A DNA stretch of 6,477 nucleotides, taken from NCBI GenBank assembly GCA_028697695.1, contig JAQVEI010000143.1, positions 1-6,477 of the forward strand, written 5' to 3'. Below, one piece after another: positions 5,972 through 6,477 of the stretch. Both the position numbers and the translations under genes were made by a program. The notes beneath the pieces are model-generated. The model searched no databases. It saw only the letters and a list, made by a program, of their open reading frames with translations, and was not told where the DNA came from. Position 1 is the stretch's first letter. Each line of letters opens with the position of its first letter. Source of the stretch: Lentimicrobiaceae bacterium. GTDB taxonomy: Bacteria > Bacteroidota > Bacteroidia > Bacteroidales > Lentimicrobiaceae.

Positions 5972-6477
5972 ATGTTTAAAAGATATCTGATTACAGGAGC
6001 CACCCTCATCAATGAAGGGCGCTCCTACACAGCCAATGTTCTTATTGACGAGGGCATCATCATGCGGATTGAGGAAGGAGAGCTTCCTTTTGATTTGTCG
6101 GGTGAAGTAAATGCCATACACATTGATGGCAGAGGCAAGTGGCTACTCCCGGGTATTATAGACGATCAGGTTCATTTTCGCGAGCCCGGCCTTACCCACA
6201 AAGGCGATATCTACACGGAAAGCCGTGCAGCAGTTGCCGGGGGAATAACCTCCTACATGGAAATGCCCAATACGGTTCCTAATGCTACTACCGTGGAATT
6301 GCTTGAAAAAAAGTATGAACTGGCGGCTCAAAAATCCCTGGCCAATTATTCGTTTTACATGGGTGCTTCCAACGATAACCTGGAAGAGTTACTTAAAATC
6401 AATCCCCGTAAGGTGTGTGGTATCAAGGTTTTTATGGGAGATCTACCGGCAACATGTTGGTTGACAACATCCAAACG
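5972..6477 (+). CDS. pyrC: dihydroorotase, N-terminal third, with apparent one-base frameshift near 6440
   Basis: This cytoplasmic amidohydrolase closes carbamoyl-aspartate to dihydroorotate in pyrimidine synthesis. The ATG frame encodes 156 good residues: an N-terminal beta-sandwich strand set (ITGATLINEGRSY; LLPGIIDDQ), the first metal/substrate motif DDQVHFREPG (64-73), AVAGGITSYMEMPNT (87-101) with substrate-binding Asn100, and CGIKVFMG (149-156). The first His of the usual HxH pair is Gln66; I recall this as normal for the Bacteroidota form. Lys152 aligns with the carboxylated lysine of hydantoinase-like relatives (inference). After codon 156 the frame turns to unrelated residues (DLPATCWL), while the +2-shifted frame from 6442 reads STGNMLVDNIQT, as the family expects. 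One missing base near 6440-6441 (for example in a GCA codon) explains this. The full enzyme is usually about 440 residues, so the rest lies beyond the window. An in-frame TTG at 5936 was not preferred as start. Confidence 0.85.
   Translation, partial: MFKRYLITGATLINEGRSYTANVLIDEGIIMRIEEGELPFDLSGEVNAIHIDGRGKWLLPGIIDDQVHFREPGLTHKGDIYTESRAAVAGGITSYMEMPNTVPNATTVELLEKKYELAAQKSLANYSFYMGASNDNLEELLKINPRKVCGIKVFMGDLPATCWLTTSK

Noticed and set aside
6282..6464. Sixty-codon plus-strand frame inside dihydroorotase
   Set aside because: It is in a third frame, neither the one before nor the one after the frameshift, and its translation does not match dihydroorotase.
1..6477. CRISPR array, tRNA/rRNA, insertion sequence or phage features
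   Set aside because: No regularly spaced repeats, no cloverleaf or rRNA-like sequence, and no transposase, integrase or terminal inverted repeats were seen on reading both strands.

Overview
The window looks like chromosome of a Bacteroidota species. The evidence is a TonB-dependent receptor with an N-terminal carboxypeptidase-regulatory-like domain, a DUF5689 lipoprotein, a Bacteroidota-type dihydroorotase (DDQVHF variant), promoters resembling TAnnTTTG, and starts preceded by A-rich leaders rather than strong Shine-Dalgarno sequences. Base composition is moderate and fairly even across the genes, and no insertion sequence, tRNA, rRNA, CRISPR array or phage gene was seen.

Layout. The left half is a two-gene minus-strand unit: a 911-residue outer-membrane TonB-dependent receptor (964-3699), then, 33 bases downstream, an acidic-tailed DUF5689 lipoprotein that runs off the left edge (1-930) and begins a second, OB-like domain just before the edge. 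A 229-bp AT-rich divergent region (3700-3928) holds candidate promoters in both directions and two inverted repeats. On the plus strand follow a secreted endonuclease/exonuclease/phosphatase (EEP) protein (3929-4972), a GTG-started family 2 glycosyltransferase of the polyprenol-phosphate mannosyltransferase type (5031-5765), and the N-terminal third of dihydroorotase (5972 to the right edge). The dihydroorotase frame breaks near 6440: a one-base shift restores the expected family sequence.

How the genes may work together. The receptor, surface lipoprotein and secreted EEP hydrolase would all act in the cell envelope, and together they suggest a small uptake system: a hydrolase cutting a phosphoester substrate (nucleic acid or other organic phosphate), a lipoprotein binding it, and a TonB-driven importer. 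The co-location is seen; the shared function and the substrate are inference. The glycosyltransferase and dihydroorotase are ordinary housekeeping genes (polyprenol-linked sugar donor; pyrimidine synthesis) with no evident link to that system.

The points most worth following are the receptor/DUF5689/EEP trio with its divergent control region, the apparent frameshift in dihydroorotase, and that enzyme's unusual metal-site motif.
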